DNA of 64,000 nt, from the NCBI GenBank assembly GCA_035496935.1, contig DATJED010000015.1, positions 83,217 through 147,216 of the forward strand. Reading direction: 5' to 3'. The notes below the pieces were generated by a model. The model saw nothing but the letters and a program-made list of their open reading frames with translations. It made no database searches and was not told the origin of the DNA. A program made the position numbers and the translations under genes. This stretch comes from Pseudopedobacter sp035496935 (lineage in GTDB: Bacteria > Bacteroidota > Bacteroidia > Sphingobacteriales > Sphingobacteriaceae). Numbering within the stretch: position 1 is the stretch's first letter; the number at the start of each line of letters is the position of its first letter. Below, one piece after another: positions 35,446-44,701 of the stretch.

Positions 35446-36556
35446 TTTATGCATTATAAAACCCAATGATGCGGTGTATTCCGAAACTTTTATCCAAAAC
35501 CATATTGATTTTTTAAAGGGTAATAAGACGGTTTTATATGGTGGCGATTTTCCTCTATATAAAAGTGATGGAAGCCTTTTGATAGAATCGAAACTTGATT
35601 TACTTATTTACCTGATAAAAAAAAGGATTTTTAAGCATTCAGATATTGCGGTAAGGAACAAAGCATTAACAAACTTTCTAAATAAAAATAAAGTAGATGT
35701 AGTTCTTGCTGAATATGGGATGGTAGGCGCTTCAGTTTATAAGGCTTGTAAGGCATCTAAAGTACCGCTCGTTATTCATTTCCACGGTGCAGATGCGCAC
35801 CATAAACCTACAATTAGTAAATATATTAAATGTTATAAACACGCATTTGACTATGCAAGTAATATAGTATGCGTTTCACAGTTTATGTTGGATGAGTTGG
35901 TGAAATTAGGAGCACCAAAAGAAAAGCTTGTACTAAATCCTTATGGAGTAAATTTAGATAAGTTTAAAACTACAGATGTAAAAAGAACGACGCAAACGTT
36001 ATTTTTTGTCGGACGATTTGTTGAAAAGAAGGCACCTGATATTTTGATAAAAGCTTTTGCAAGAGTAAAAAAAGCTATTCCAACCGCTCATTTGATCATG
36101 GCGGGAGAGGGCCCTTTATTAGCTGAGTCAAAACTATTGGCCAGTCAGCTTGGTTTAGGTGCAAATATTGACTTTCCGGGAGTTTATACGCATGCACAAG
36201 TACAAATGCAGATGCAAAAGGTAAGCGCCTTTGTACAACATTCTGTTATTACTAGGGATGGAGATTGTGAGGGAACACCCAATAGCATTTTGGAAGCTTC
36301 GGCAAGTGGACTACCCGTGATTTCTACATTTCATGCAGGTATTAAAGAAGCTGTGATTGATAAAAAAACCGGTTTGCTATGTGAAGAGCGAGACATTGAA
36401 GCATTCGCCAGAAACATGATTGCTGTTCTTGAGAACGAAGATTACGCAAACGAATTAGGTAGAAACGGCGCAGAGCATATCCGTTTAAATTACGATTTAA
36501 AAATAAAAATAGCCAATCTAAACCAAATCCTTAAATCTGCAATAAATACACAATGA
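35435..36556 (+). CDS. glycosyltransferase family 4-type protein
   Basis: GT-B fold sugar transferase of 373 residues, starting at GTG inside the previous gene. Features: HFHGADAHHKPTIS (about 115-128), FVGRFVEKKAPDILIKAFAR (about 190-209) and the nucleotide-sugar-binding EGTPNSILEASASGLPVIST (about 280-299). This is the standard GT4 pattern. Donor and acceptor are unknown. Overlaps the next gene by 4 bases (ATGA). Confidence 0.9.
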   Translation: MGYNLCIIKPNDAVYSETFIQNHIDFLKGNKTVLYGGDFPLYKSDGSLLIESKLDLLIYLIKKRIFKHSDIAVRNKALTNFLNKNKVDVVLAEYGMVGASVYKACKASKVPLVIHFHGADAHHKPTISKYIKCYKHAFDYASNIVCVSQFMLDELVKLGAPKEKLVLNPYGVNLDKFKTTDVKRTTQTLFFVGRFVEKKAPDILIKAFARVKKAIPTAHLIMAGEGPLLAESKLLASQLGLGANIDFPGVYTHAQVQMQMQKVSAFVQHSVITRDGDCEGTPNSILEASASGLPVISTFHAGIKEAVIDKKTGLLCEERDIEAFARNMIAVLENEDYANELGRNGAEHIRLNYDLKIKIANLNQILKSAINTQ

Positions 36557-37317
36557 TTAGAAACCTAATTCAAACTATCCTAAAAAAGAGAGGATACGAA
36601 ATAATAAAACGTAATACCAGATTAGATAAAGAAGGTTTACCAGTAGATTTTGATGTACAAACCAAAGAAATCATCAAAGAAACCAAATCTTATACGCTAA
36701 CGTCGCCCGAGCGCATTGCTTCATTGGTAAACGCCATTCAGTATATTACTAAAAACCAAATACAAGGCGATATTGTGGAGTGCGGAGTTTGGAAAGGTGG
36801 CAGTAGCATGGCGGCAATTAAGAGCCTGATTAAAGCTAACGATATCACCCGAGACATTTATCTTTATGATACTTTTGAAGGAATGTCTGCTCCAACGAAA
36901 GAAGATAAAGCTGTGGATGGAGAATCAGCCGAAGTGATGTTAACCAAAAGCGACATTAATGATGCTACTTCCGTTTGGTGTTTTTCATCTATTGAAGAGG
37001 TTAAAAATAATATTGCTACCTTAAACTATCCCACAGAAAAAGTTTACTTTGTAAAAGGTAAGGTGGAAGACACTATTCCGACTACTATCCCTCAGAAGAT
37101 AGCCGTTTTAAGGTTAGATACAGATTGGTATGAATCTACCAAACATGAATTAGAGCATCTTTTTCCGCTTTTGGTAAGTGGAGGTGTTTTAATTATCGAT
37201 GATTATGGACATTGGGAAGGTGCAAGAAAAGCTGTTGATGAATATATCGAAAAAAATAATCTGAATATTTTGTTGAACAGAATTGATTATACAGGGAGAA
37301 TAGCCATAAAGCCATAA
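36553..37317 (+). CDS. TylF/MycF-type O-methyltransferase
   Basis: Methyltransferase of 254 residues resembling macrocin O-methyltransferase. Visible are the SAM-binding GDIVECGVWKGGSSMAAIKS (about 73-92), LYDTFEGMSAPT, the metal-binding RLDTDWYESTKHELEHLFP (about 197-215) and IIDDYGHWEGARKAVDEY (about 220-237). In this family these methylate sugar hydroxyls. Two methyltransferases in one glycan operon suggest a methylated surface sugar. Confidence 0.9.
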   Translation: MIRNLIQTILKKRGYEIIKRNTRLDKEGLPVDFDVQTKEIIKETKSYTLTSPERIASLVNAIQYITKNQIQGDIVECGVWKGGSSMAAIKSLIKANDITRDIYLYDTFEGMSAPTKEDKAVDGESAEVMLTKSDINDATSVWCFSSIEEVKNNIATLNYPTEKVYFVKGKVEDTIPTTIPQKIAVLRLDTDWYESTKHELEHLFPLLVSGGVLIIDDYGHWEGARKAVDEYIEKNNLNILLNRIDYTGRIAIKP

Positions 37318-37320
37318 ATA

Positions 37321-38808
37321 TTGAACCTATTAAAAAAACAAGGATTTTACAACAGCATAACGCTTTACATTGGTACAGCTTTAGGCTTTTTTAATCTTAT
37401 CATTTTATTTCAGCGAGCTTTTACAGCTGAGCAGATTGGCTTTTTTGGGTTAATGATTTCAGTTTGCCTATTATATACCCAAATTGCTGCGCTTGGTTTC
37501 AATAATATTATTACTCGGTATGTTCCGTATTTCAAATCGGCTGATGGCATCCATCAGGGTTTTCCTAGTTATGTTTTAAAAATCACATCGTTGGGTTTTT
37601 TGGCGGTGACTACTTTTTATATTTTTGGTAAAGAGTTTTTAATTGATTTTAAAGTTGATAACAAGGGCTCGTCATATTATTATCAGTACTACTACTTGAT
37701 CATTCCGGTTGCGCTTTTTACATTTTGGTATAGCCTGGCCGAATCGTTTGCTCGTACTACTTTCCATAATATTTTTCCTTCAGTTTTACGAGAAGTATTG
37801 CTTAAGGTATTTACCAGTATTGGAGTTGTATTGGTTTATTTTCAATGGTTCAGTTATCAAAGTTTTGTTTATTGGTATATAATAGCTAATGGGATAATCC
37901 TGTTGTTTTTACTCATTTATATAAAAAGACTTGATCTACTACGTTTTAAGATTATCCAAACTCCGGTAAAGGAAAAATCAGCTGAAATGTTGCGATACGG
38001 TGTTTTTTCTATGTTAGCAAGTAGTTCTGTAACTATGATTCAGAACATAGACACTATTATGTTAAAGGTTTATACTAACGAAAAAATGGTCGGCTACTAT
38101 TTTACGCTTTTTGCTATTGCGGTGGTTATTAATTTGCCAGCAAGAGCGTTAAGTATTACTTCTTATCAGCTTATTGCTGATGCATGGAAGACAAGTGATC
38201 TCAAAAAAATAAACAAAATTTATAGCAAGACCTCATTGGTACAGTTTATTATTGGCTGCCTGCTTCTGATCGGATTGATTTCCAATTGGCATAATATTTT
38301 AATTGTCTTAAAAAAGCCAGAATACACCGAATATTATGCAGTTTTTATAGTAGTGGCGCTGGGTTTTTTAGTAGATATAACCGGAGGTTTAAATGGTGCC
38401 ATTATCAGTTTTTCAAAAAACTATAAAGTAGTAATGTATGTTTTAATTGCGGCGGCCGTTTTATGTACTTTATTAAACATGATATTCATTCCAAAATTCG
38501 GCATTGTAGGCGCCGCATTGGCTTACGCCCTTACTACGCTGGCTTTAAACTTTACATACTGGCTTTATTTATTGCTTAAACATCAGCTACAGCCATTTAG
38601 TTTTGCATTTGTTAAAGTTATTTTGGTTGGTGTTTTCGTACTTTTGATAGGAATTTATATTCCCTACCTTAATAACTTTTTTGTTGATGTTATTGTGAGG
38701 TCATCGTTAATGGCATCTATTTATTTAATAATGATTTATTATCTAAACATTTCATCAGATATTAACGATGCCATCAATCAGGTTATTTATAAACTAAAAC
38801 GCCGTTAA
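37321..38808 (+). CDS. Wzx-like polysaccharide flippase (MOP superfamily)
   Basis: Membrane exporter of 495 residues from TTG, with about 12-14 hydrophobic helices spread over the length. The N-terminus (GFYNSITLYIGTALGFFNLI) and C-terminal paired helices match the Polysacc_synt family. It would move a lipid-linked sugar unit across the inner membrane, but no Wzy-like polymerase was seen in the window, so the unit may be exported without polymerisation or the gene may lie elsewhere. Confidence 0.9.
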   Translation: MNLLKKQGFYNSITLYIGTALGFFNLIILFQRAFTAEQIGFFGLMISVCLLYTQIAALGFNNIITRYVPYFKSADGIHQGFPSYVLKITSLGFLAVTTFYIFGKEFLIDFKVDNKGSSYYYQYYYLIIPVALFTFWYSLAESFARTTFHNIFPSVLREVLLKVFTSIGVVLVYFQWFSYQSFVYWYIIANGIILLFLLIYIKRLDLLRFKIIQTPVKEKSAEMLRYGVFSMLASSSVTMIQNIDTIMLKVYTNEKMVGYYFTLFAIAVVINLPARALSITSYQLIADAWKTSDLKKINKIYSKTSLVQFIIGCLLLIGLISNWHNILIVLKKPEYTEYYAVFIVVALGFLVDITGGLNGAIISFSKNYKVVMYVLIAAAVLCTLLNMIFIPKFGIVGAALAYALTTLALNFTYWLYLLLKHQLQPFSFAFVKVILVGVFVLLIGIYIPYLNNFFVDVIVRSSLMASIYLIMIYYLNISSDINDAINQVIYKLKRR

Positions 38809-38811
38809 ACA

Positions 38812-39714
38812 ATGAACAACGTAGCCCCCGTAGCACTTTTCGTTTACAACAGGCCCGAACATACTCGCCAAACGGTTGAATCTTTAAAAGCAAATTACTT
38901 AGCTTTAGAAAGCGATTTTTTCATTTTTGCCGATGGCGCTAAATCTGAAAAAGATGAAGAGGCCGTAAAACAAGTTGCAGATTATATTGCAACGGTTGAT
39001 GGTTTCAAATCCGTTACCGTTGTTAAGCAGGAAAAAAATCTTGGCCTTGCCAATTCAATCATCACCGGCGTTACTCACTTAAGCAAAACTTACGGGAAAT
39101 TCATTGTTTTTGAGGACGATTTAATCTGCTCTCCACACACTTTAACTTATCTTAACGAAGCTTTAGAACGCTACAAAAATGAGGACAGGATTCTACACAT
39201 TTGTGCGTCAATGCATCCGCTTAAGCTAGATGAAAGTATGCCAGAAACATTTTTATACAGAGCACCTCACAGCTGTGGTTGGGCAAGCTGGAAAAGAGCA
39301 TGGGATAAATTTAACCCCGATATAGATGATCTGATCTCGCAATTTGATGAACAAAAAATTAAAGATTTTACTTTTGATGGTAAGATGAATTTTTGGAAAC
39401 AGATGAACGATTTTAAGAACGGCAAAAATAATTCGTGGGCTATTCGTTGGTATGCATCTGTTTTTTTAAACAAAGGTTTAGCGCTAAATGTTACCCGCTC
39501 TTTAATTAAAAACATTGGGCATGATGGTTCTGGTGTACATTCAAACATTGAAAATACCTACGATGTTGAAATTTACCCATATCCTATTAAAGATTTTCCG
39601 AAAGAAATTACCGAAAATAAAAAAATGTATGAATTGGTAAAATCTTTTTATGCCAACAGAAAAGGAAGCCTGTTTGCCAGAGGAATTAGATTTTTACGCA
39701 AAAAGTTAGGATAA
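38812..39714 (+). CDS. glycosyltransferase family 2-like protein
   Basis: Cytoplasmic 300-residue transferase of the GT-A type. APVALFVYNRPEHTRQTVES (about 5-24) is the family start; the metal/donor site is FVFEDDLICSPHTLTYL-like (IVFEDDLICS, about 99-108). The HSCGWASWKRAWDKFNP segment (about 150-166) is typical of sugar transferases that act on branched glycans. It follows the flippase by 3 bases. Substrate unknown. Confidence 0.88.
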   Translation: MNNVAPVALFVYNRPEHTRQTVESLKANYLALESDFFIFADGAKSEKDEEAVKQVADYIATVDGFKSVTVVKQEKNLGLANSIITGVTHLSKTYGKFIVFEDDLICSPHTLTYLNEALERYKNEDRILHICASMHPLKLDESMPETFLYRAPHSCGWASWKRAWDKFNPDIDDLISQFDEQKIKDFTFDGKMNFWKQMNDFKNGKNNSWAIRWYASVFLNKGLALNVTRSLIKNIGHDGSGVHSNIENTYDVEIYPYPIKDFPKEITENKKMYELVKSFYANRKGSLFARGIRFLRKKLG

Positions 39715-39737
39715 TTCCTAACTTATTACTCGCTAAA

Positions 39738-40919
39738 ATGAAGGATTGCATCTCAAAACTCAGTTCCATTGCCACAAAACCTGAGCGTTTAATCATCGGG
39801 TTAATGTCCGGTACTTCGTTGGATGGGTTAGATATTGCTTTGTGCAGCATAAAAAACAGTGGATTGGCAACCGAAGCAGAAATTCTTGATTTTGAAACCG
39901 TTCCTTACACCTCTTTATTCAAAAATGAAATCAAGCAAATCTGCTTTAAGCAAAACGTTGATTTAGAAAAGCTTTGCTTACTAAATACCGAAATAGGCAA
40001 ACTGCATGGAAACCTGATCAATCAGTTTTTAAAGCATAGAAATATCGGAGCTGAGGCTATCGACCTAATTGCAAGTCATGGGCAAACCGTTTTCCATTCG
40101 CCCAAACGGTTGCGCAAAGCAGATGATTATGGAAATGCTACTCTACAAATTGGCGATGCTGATCAAATTGCGACTATTACCCGAATTATTACGCTTTCAG
40201 ATTTTCGCCAGAAAAACATTGCCGAAGGGAGAGAAGGCGCACCTTTAGCAATCTACGGCGATTATTTATTGTTTAAATCGCAAACAGAAAACCGTGTTCT
40301 CTTAAATATCGGAGGTATTTCAAATTTTACATTGTTAAATGCAGATCAAAAATTTGATAGTGTTTTAAGTACTGATACCGGTCCTGGAAATACTTTGATG
40401 AACCAATATGTCGCGTCACATTTTAAAAATCAGCATTACGATAAAAATGCAGGAATAGCTTTGAAAGGGAAAGTTGATGAAAATCTTTTGGAAGCATTGC
40501 TTTTACATCCATTTTTTAAAAATGACTTACCTAAAACAACCGGTCCAGAGCTTTTTAATTTAAGTTACTTAAAAGAGGCGATGAAAAAATCGGGACGGGA
40601 CAACTTATCGCATGAAAATGTACTAGCCACTTTAAACAAATTCACAGCTTGTGGGATCGCTATTGCAATAAAAAAAGCAAGTTGCACAAACGGGGCAGTT
40701 TATTTAAGTGGTGGCGGAGCTCACAATCCATTGTTAATTAACAATCTAATTAAAATATTGCCTCGTTTAACCTTCAAAAATTTAAACGAGCTAGGCATAA
40801 ACCCTGATGCAAAAGAAGCTTTATTGTTTGCAGTTTTAGCTAACGAAACAATCGCCGGAAAAGGTGATGTTTTCGGTGCAAAATCGTTTAGTATGGGCAA
40901 GATAAGTTTGCCCAATTAA
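39738..40919 (+). CDS. anmK: anhydro-N-acetylmuramic acid kinase
   Basis: Cytosolic recycling enzyme, 393 residues, that converts 1,6-anhydro-MurNAc to MurNAc-6-phosphate. Motifs: IGLMSGTSLDGLDIALC (about 20-36), ASHGQTVFHSP (about 114-124), LLNIGGISNFT (about 193-203), and DTGPGNTLMNQYV (about 214-226). The C-terminal VYLSGGGAHNPLLI is also standard. It follows the glycan operon by 23 bases and may be cotranscribed. Together with the two glucosaminidases at 31145-32619 it hints at cell-wall turnover. Confidence 0.94.
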   Translation: MKDCISKLSSIATKPERLIIGLMSGTSLDGLDIALCSIKNSGLATEAEILDFETVPYTSLFKNEIKQICFKQNVDLEKLCLLNTEIGKLHGNLINQFLKHRNIGAEAIDLIASHGQTVFHSPKRLRKADDYGNATLQIGDADQIATITRIITLSDFRQKNIAEGREGAPLAIYGDYLLFKSQTENRVLLNIGGISNFTLLNADQKFDSVLSTDTGPGNTLMNQYVASHFKNQHYDKNAGIALKGKVDENLLEALLLHPFFKNDLPKTTGPELFNLSYLKEAMKKSGRDNLSHENVLATLNKFTACGIAIAIKKASCTNGAVYLSGGGAHNPLLINNLIKILPRLTFKNLNELGINPDAKEALLFAVLANETIAGKGDVFGAKSFSMGKISLPN

Positions 40920-40945
40920 GCTCCAAATAATATTGGTACATTTCA

Positions 40946-40974
40946 TTTTATATAGCGTATAATTTCTATTTTTG
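40946..40974 (+). promoter_or_regulatory. promoter of the private fatty-acid-synthase-like operon
   Basis: TATTTTTG (40967-40974) fits the -7 consensus; TTTT at 40946-40949, 17 bases upstream, approximates the -33 TTTG. The GTG start follows about 28 bases later. Confidence 0.55.
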
Positions 40975-41002
40975 AAATATCATAAAAACTAAGGAAACAT
41001 TT

Positions 41003-41725
41003 GTGAGCAAACCAAAAGTTTTAATTACAGGAGCAAGTAAGGGTTTGGGTTTGGCTATGGCTAAAAAGTTGAACGATGACTATTGCCTGATTTTACATGC
41101 CTCAAAAGCCGAAAACATAACAGCCTTAACAGAAGGTAATTTTGTTTTAGCCGCAGATTTATCAAACCCAGATGAGCTTAAAGATTTTTGCAAGCAACTG
41201 AAGGCTCAACACGGCGATGATTTGTTTGCTGTAATAAATAACGCAGGTATCGCTTTGGATAAACCGCTCACGTTTCAGCCCGAAAAAGATATTGACGCCA
41301 TGCTGGCGGTAAATCTTAAAGCACCAATCTTAATATCGAAAACCGTCGCTAAAATTTTCGGATTAAAAGGGAAGGGCGTAATCATTAACGTAAGTTCTTG
41401 CGTTGCCGAAACCGGAAACGCTTTTCAATCGGTTTATGCGGCTACAAAAGCGGGATTAATTGCTTTTTCAAAGTCTTTGGCAAAAGAAGTTGGCGTACTG
41501 TATCACAACCATCAGATCAGGATTTTGAGCATTTCCCCAGGTTTTATCCAAACACCAATGACGGATGCTATCCCGGAAACGGAAAAAGAAAAATACCTGA
41601 AAATGATACCAGCACAAAGATTCGGCAACGCCGATGAAATTGCGGAAACAGTTGCGTTTTTACTTTCAGACAAGGCTTCCTATATTAATGGAAGCAATAT
41701 TGATATCAACGGAGGGCTTTTTTGA
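41003..41725 (+). CDS. SDR family ketoreductase (FabG-like)
   Basis: NADPH-dependent short-chain reductase of 240 residues, GTG start. Motifs: cofactor TGASKGLGLAM (about 7-17), NNAGIALDKP (about 80-89), catalytic Ser in NVSSCVAETG and YAATKAGLIAFSKSLA (Tyr-x3-Lys, about 149-164), C-terminal PMTDAIPETEK and SYINGSNIDINGG. It is the first gene of the eight-gene set; the likely step is 3-ketoacyl-ACP to 3-hydroxyacyl-ACP. TGATG overlap with the next gene shows translational coupling. Confidence 0.9.
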   Translation: MSKPKVLITGASKGLGLAMAKKLNDDYCLILHASKAENITALTEGNFVLAADLSNPDELKDFCKQLKAQHGDDLFAVINNAGIALDKPLTFQPEKDIDAMLAVNLKAPILISKTVAKIFGLKGKGVIINVSSCVAETGNAFQSVYAATKAGLIAFSKSLAKEVGVLYHNHQIRILSISPGFIQTPMTDAIPETEKEKYLKMIPAQRFGNADEIAETVAFLLSDKASYINGSNIDINGGLF

Positions 41726-42273
41726 TGGAAAATTTGATTGGAACTTTGCCCGAAGATATGCTTTTACACGGCCCAACAAAGCGTTTGTTGGACAATTATC
41801 ATTGGCATGAGCCTAAAATTGGCATTGTTGCAAGTTACACTCCAAAAGCATTTGACGTTAACGATCACTTCGGGATTTTTAGAGGTGTTGATCAAATAGA
41901 AGCTTTTGCGCAAGCAACAATTGTTTCCTGCGCAACTTTTTTGGAGTGTCAAAAGCAAAATTGCAAGCCAGATGATTTAAAACTTAACTTTGTTCCGGCT
42001 TTTATTAGCATTGGAAATGTTTATTTTCATAATTATTTGGCAGAGGGCGAGACGTTTATCAGCTTAGGGAAAATAAAATTTTATAAGTTTAGGCAAATGG
42101 TTGCCGATGGCAGAATTTACAAAGTACCGAAAGGTTTAGATTTGGATGCGTACTTTAGCGATTTTAACGAAGTAAAATTAGCTAATTATCAGTTGAGCGA
42201 GGATTTTATTTTAGTTGCAGAACTATTTGACATTACCGGTAGAGCTTTAAAAAAAGAGATATTTACACAATAA
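41725..42273 (+). CDS. FabZ-like hotdog dehydratase
   Basis: A 182-residue hot-dog protein. The ATG at 41725 overlaps the previous stop (TGATG). The sequence DHFGIFRGVDQIEAFAQA (about 50-67) keeps the FabZ-type catalytic His (in DHF rather than GHF) and Glu (in EAFAQA). The surrounding sequence diverges strongly from housekeeping FabZ, and the length is greater (about 150 usual). In this operon it would remove water from the 3-hydroxyacyl-ACP. Confidence 0.8.
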   Translation: MENLIGTLPEDMLLHGPTKRLLDNYHWHEPKIGIVASYTPKAFDVNDHFGIFRGVDQIEAFAQATIVSCATFLECQKQNCKPDDLKLNFVPAFISIGNVYFHNYLAEGETFISLGKIKFYKFRQMVADGRIYKVPKGLDLDAYFSDFNEVKLANYQLSEDFILVAELFDITGRALKKEIFTQ

Positions 42274-42279
42274 TAAAAT

Positions 42280-42540
42280 ATGGAAAGACAAGAAATAATC
42301 GACGGATTAGTAGAAATATTAAAAACGATACGGACAATAGACCAAGAGAAATTAAAGAACGTTACCGAAGAAACTGATTTTTTGGCTGATTTAAATACGC
42401 CATCTACAGAACTCATCAATATCGCGGCTAAAGCAGAGCAAAAGTTTGATGTAGAGTTTGAAGATGACGACATAGACGATTTAGGGTCAACAGTAAAAGA
42501 TATTGTTGATTTAATTTTAAGAACAAAAGAAAGAGGTTAA
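42280..42540 (+). CDS. acyl carrier protein, divergent
   Basis: Acidic 86-residue carrier with helix II as DLNTPSTELINIAAKAEQKF (about 40-59). It aligns with the standard DLGxDSLDTVEL region, but the usual DSL around the phosphopantetheine serine is PST, keeping only the serine. The net charge and length (about 80 usual) fit an ACP. It immediately precedes the ketosynthase gene (1-base overlap) and lies in one operon with a phosphopantetheinyl transferase. Confidence 0.85.
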   Translation: MERQEIIDGLVEILKTIRTIDQEKLKNVTEETDFLADLNTPSTELINIAAKAEQKFDVEFEDDDIDDLGSTVKDIVDLILRTKERG

Positions 42541-43892
42541 TGGAGTTAGGGGGCAGAAAAGTGGCTGTTGTTGGCATGGGTGGGGCTTTCCCAACATGTT
42601 CCAGCTTAACTGATTTTTCTGATAAGCTTTTCTCGAACCAAAGCCTAATCAGAGAATGGGATACGGCTGTAGCCCGAAGCAAACAAGTCCGTTCCATAGT
42701 TTCAGGTTTCATTACCGAAGCTGAAATGAATCTGGAAGCTATTTATTCTCCTCTTTCGGATACCTATCCAGAAGTTTACATCGATCTACTTAACCGCATT
42801 CCGGAAATAAATTTGTCCACTGCCGATATTGGCAGTATTTGGGCAATGCTCGGCTCACTTGATGCCATTAAAATGGCCGGTTGGACAGATAAGGAAACTC
42901 AATCTGAGGCAACTGGCGTAGTAGTTGGCTCCGGCGGTGGCGGACATGTAATTCAGCGTAATGCGTGGCATAGTTTTTTTGAACTAGGTAAAAAATCCCG
43001 TTTGGCGGGATCGCATACCGTAGATCGTTCTATGGTTTATCGGGACGCCGCAAATGTTTCTTGTCTCATAAAAAACCGCGGAATTTGCGAATCAATCGGG
43101 TCTGCCTGCGCAACAGGTTTAGGAAATATTGGCTATGCTTATCGCTTAATAAAATTCGGTTTGCAGGACAGAGCAGTTGCCGGCGGTGTTGAAGGCACTT
43201 CTTTAGAAACCTTTATCGGCTTTGATGCCATGCAGATTTTAAGTCGCGGTTTTAAGCCAGAGGAAAGCTCTCGTCCGTTTGATAAAGACCGGAATGGCTT
43301 TGTTTGTTCTTTTGGGGCAGGCATTGTTTGTTTAGAAGAATATGAAATGGCTAAAGCCCGTGGCGCAAATATTTTAGCGGTAATTGATAATTATTTCAAT
43401 AATTCTGATGGTGATGGCGATATGTTTTATCCATCTTTTGCAGGCCAAAAAAGGCTTTGGAAAGGTTTGTTGGCAGATTCTGGAAAAAAACCGGATGTGG
43501 TAAAAGTACACGGAACATCAACTCCCGTTGGCGATGCTATTGAATTGTTAAGCGTTGTAGATGTTTTAGGCACCAAGGACTATCATATATCAGCACCAAA
43601 GTCTCAGTTTGGGCATATGTTGGGCGCTGCCGGTGCGGTTGAATTTATCGCGGCGGTTTTAATGTTGCAGAAACAAGAAGTATTGCCGTGTTTAAATTCC
43701 GATAATTTAAATGAAAACGTGGAAACTTTTCAAACTAAAGACACTTGGGAAGGCTCAAAAGCTCCTTTGGCAACTTATCGAGATTTACTCCCTCAGCAAG
43801 CTTTCAAAAAAGAAATCAATAGCATTACCTGTTTAAATTATGGTTTTGGGGGTACAAACAGCGCTGTTTTAATTTCAAAAGATAATTCATGA
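42540..43892 (+). CDS. beta-ketoacyl synthase, FabF/KAS II-like but divergent
   Basis: Condensing enzyme of 450 residues, starting at taATG overlapping the ACP stop. The catalytic triad is intact: Cys in ESIGSACATGLG (about 184-195), His in VKVHGTSTPVGDAIEL (about 321-336) and His in SQFGHMLGAAGAVEF (about 357-371). GFGGTNSAVL near the end is conserved. The protein diverges from FabF between residues 20 and 150. It is the chain-extending enzyme of this locus; no second KS or chain-length factor gene is present. Confidence 0.88.
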   Translation: MELGGRKVAVVGMGGAFPTCSSLTDFSDKLFSNQSLIREWDTAVARSKQVRSIVSGFITEAEMNLEAIYSPLSDTYPEVYIDLLNRIPEINLSTADIGSIWAMLGSLDAIKMAGWTDKETQSEATGVVVGSGGGGHVIQRNAWHSFFELGKKSRLAGSHTVDRSMVYRDAANVSCLIKNRGICESIGSACATGLGNIGYAYRLIKFGLQDRAVAGGVEGTSLETFIGFDAMQILSRGFKPEESSRPFDKDRNGFVCSFGAGIVCLEEYEMAKARGANILAVIDNYFNNSDGDGDMFYPSFAGQKRLWKGLLADSGKKPDVVKVHGTSTPVGDAIELLSVVDVLGTKDYHISAPKSQFGHMLGAAGAVEFIAAVLMLQKQEVLPCLNSDNLNENVETFQTKDTWEGSKAPLATYRDLLPQQAFKKEINSITCLNYGFGGTNSAVLISKDNS

Positions 43893-44701
43893 TCAACAAT
43901 CAAAATAAAATTGCGGTAGTTTTTGGCGTAAGGAATGATAGTTCAATAGGCTTTCAGGTTGCTTTAAAATTACATCAATCTGGTTGTAAAGTGATTTTAA
44001 ATTACGTTGACGATACCAAAGATGAGGTTTTGTTTTTGATGGAGCAGAACGGAATGGACAGCAGCTTGGCAGCAAATGTTGATGTACGGAATGAAGAAGA
44101 TATTAAATCGTTTTTAACGGCTATTCATCAAAACTTGGGTGCAATAGATTATATTTTGCATGGCGTAGCTTTTGGTAGTCAAAACGTAATGTGTTACAGT
44201 TTGCCGGGAAGTAATGAGCCGGCGCCTTCCTACATCGATATCCCTTTTGAGGAATTAACGGATTCTTTCAACATCAGCGCTTATTCGTTACTACGGATTT
44301 GTCGTGTTGCCGAACCTTTATTGGCAAAAAACGCTTCGGTGTTAACCTTAACTTATAACGCCTCGCAACGTGTTTTTCCGGGTTATGCCGGAATGGCTAT
44401 AAATAAAGCAGCTTTGGAAAATATCATGCTGTATTTGGCCAGTTATTTCAGGAAAAGTGGCGTACGGGTAAATGCAATTTCTGCCGGATTGGTAATGACT
44501 ACCTCTGCCGGAGGAATTAATGGCGTTCGTAAATTACGAAAATTGGGAAAATTAACAGCTCCGCTTGGAAATATTGAAGCTACCGATGTTGCCGATGCTG
44601 CGCTTTATTATTTTTCGGACTTATCAAAAAAGGTAACCGGCAACATCCATTTTGTTGATGGCGGTTTTAACATTATGGGCGTACCAGCCGAGGAAATTTA
44701 A
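43889..44701 (+). CDS. FabI-like enoyl-ACP reductase
   Basis: SDR protein of 270 residues with FabI hallmarks: VVFGVRNDSSIGFQVALKL (about 8-26, cofactor), and Tyr-x6-Lys in YAGMAINKAALENIMLYLA (about 169-187). SAGLVMTTSAGGINGVRKL corresponds to FabI's substrate loop SAGPIRTLAASGI. The end, HFVDGGFNIMG, is also FabI-like. Overlaps the ketosynthase gene by 4 bases. It would complete the elongation cycle by reducing the enoyl intermediate. Confidence 0.87.
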   Translation: MINNQNKIAVVFGVRNDSSIGFQVALKLHQSGCKVILNYVDDTKDEVLFLMEQNGMDSSLAANVDVRNEEDIKSFLTAIHQNLGAIDYILHGVAFGSQNVMCYSLPGSNEPAPSYIDIPFEELTDSFNISAYSLLRICRVAEPLLAKNASVLTLTYNASQRVFPGYAGMAINKAALENIMLYLASYFRKSGVRVNAISAGLVMTTSAGGINGVRKLRKLGKLTAPLGNIEATDVADAALYYFSDLSKKVTGNIHFVDGGFNIMGVPAEEI

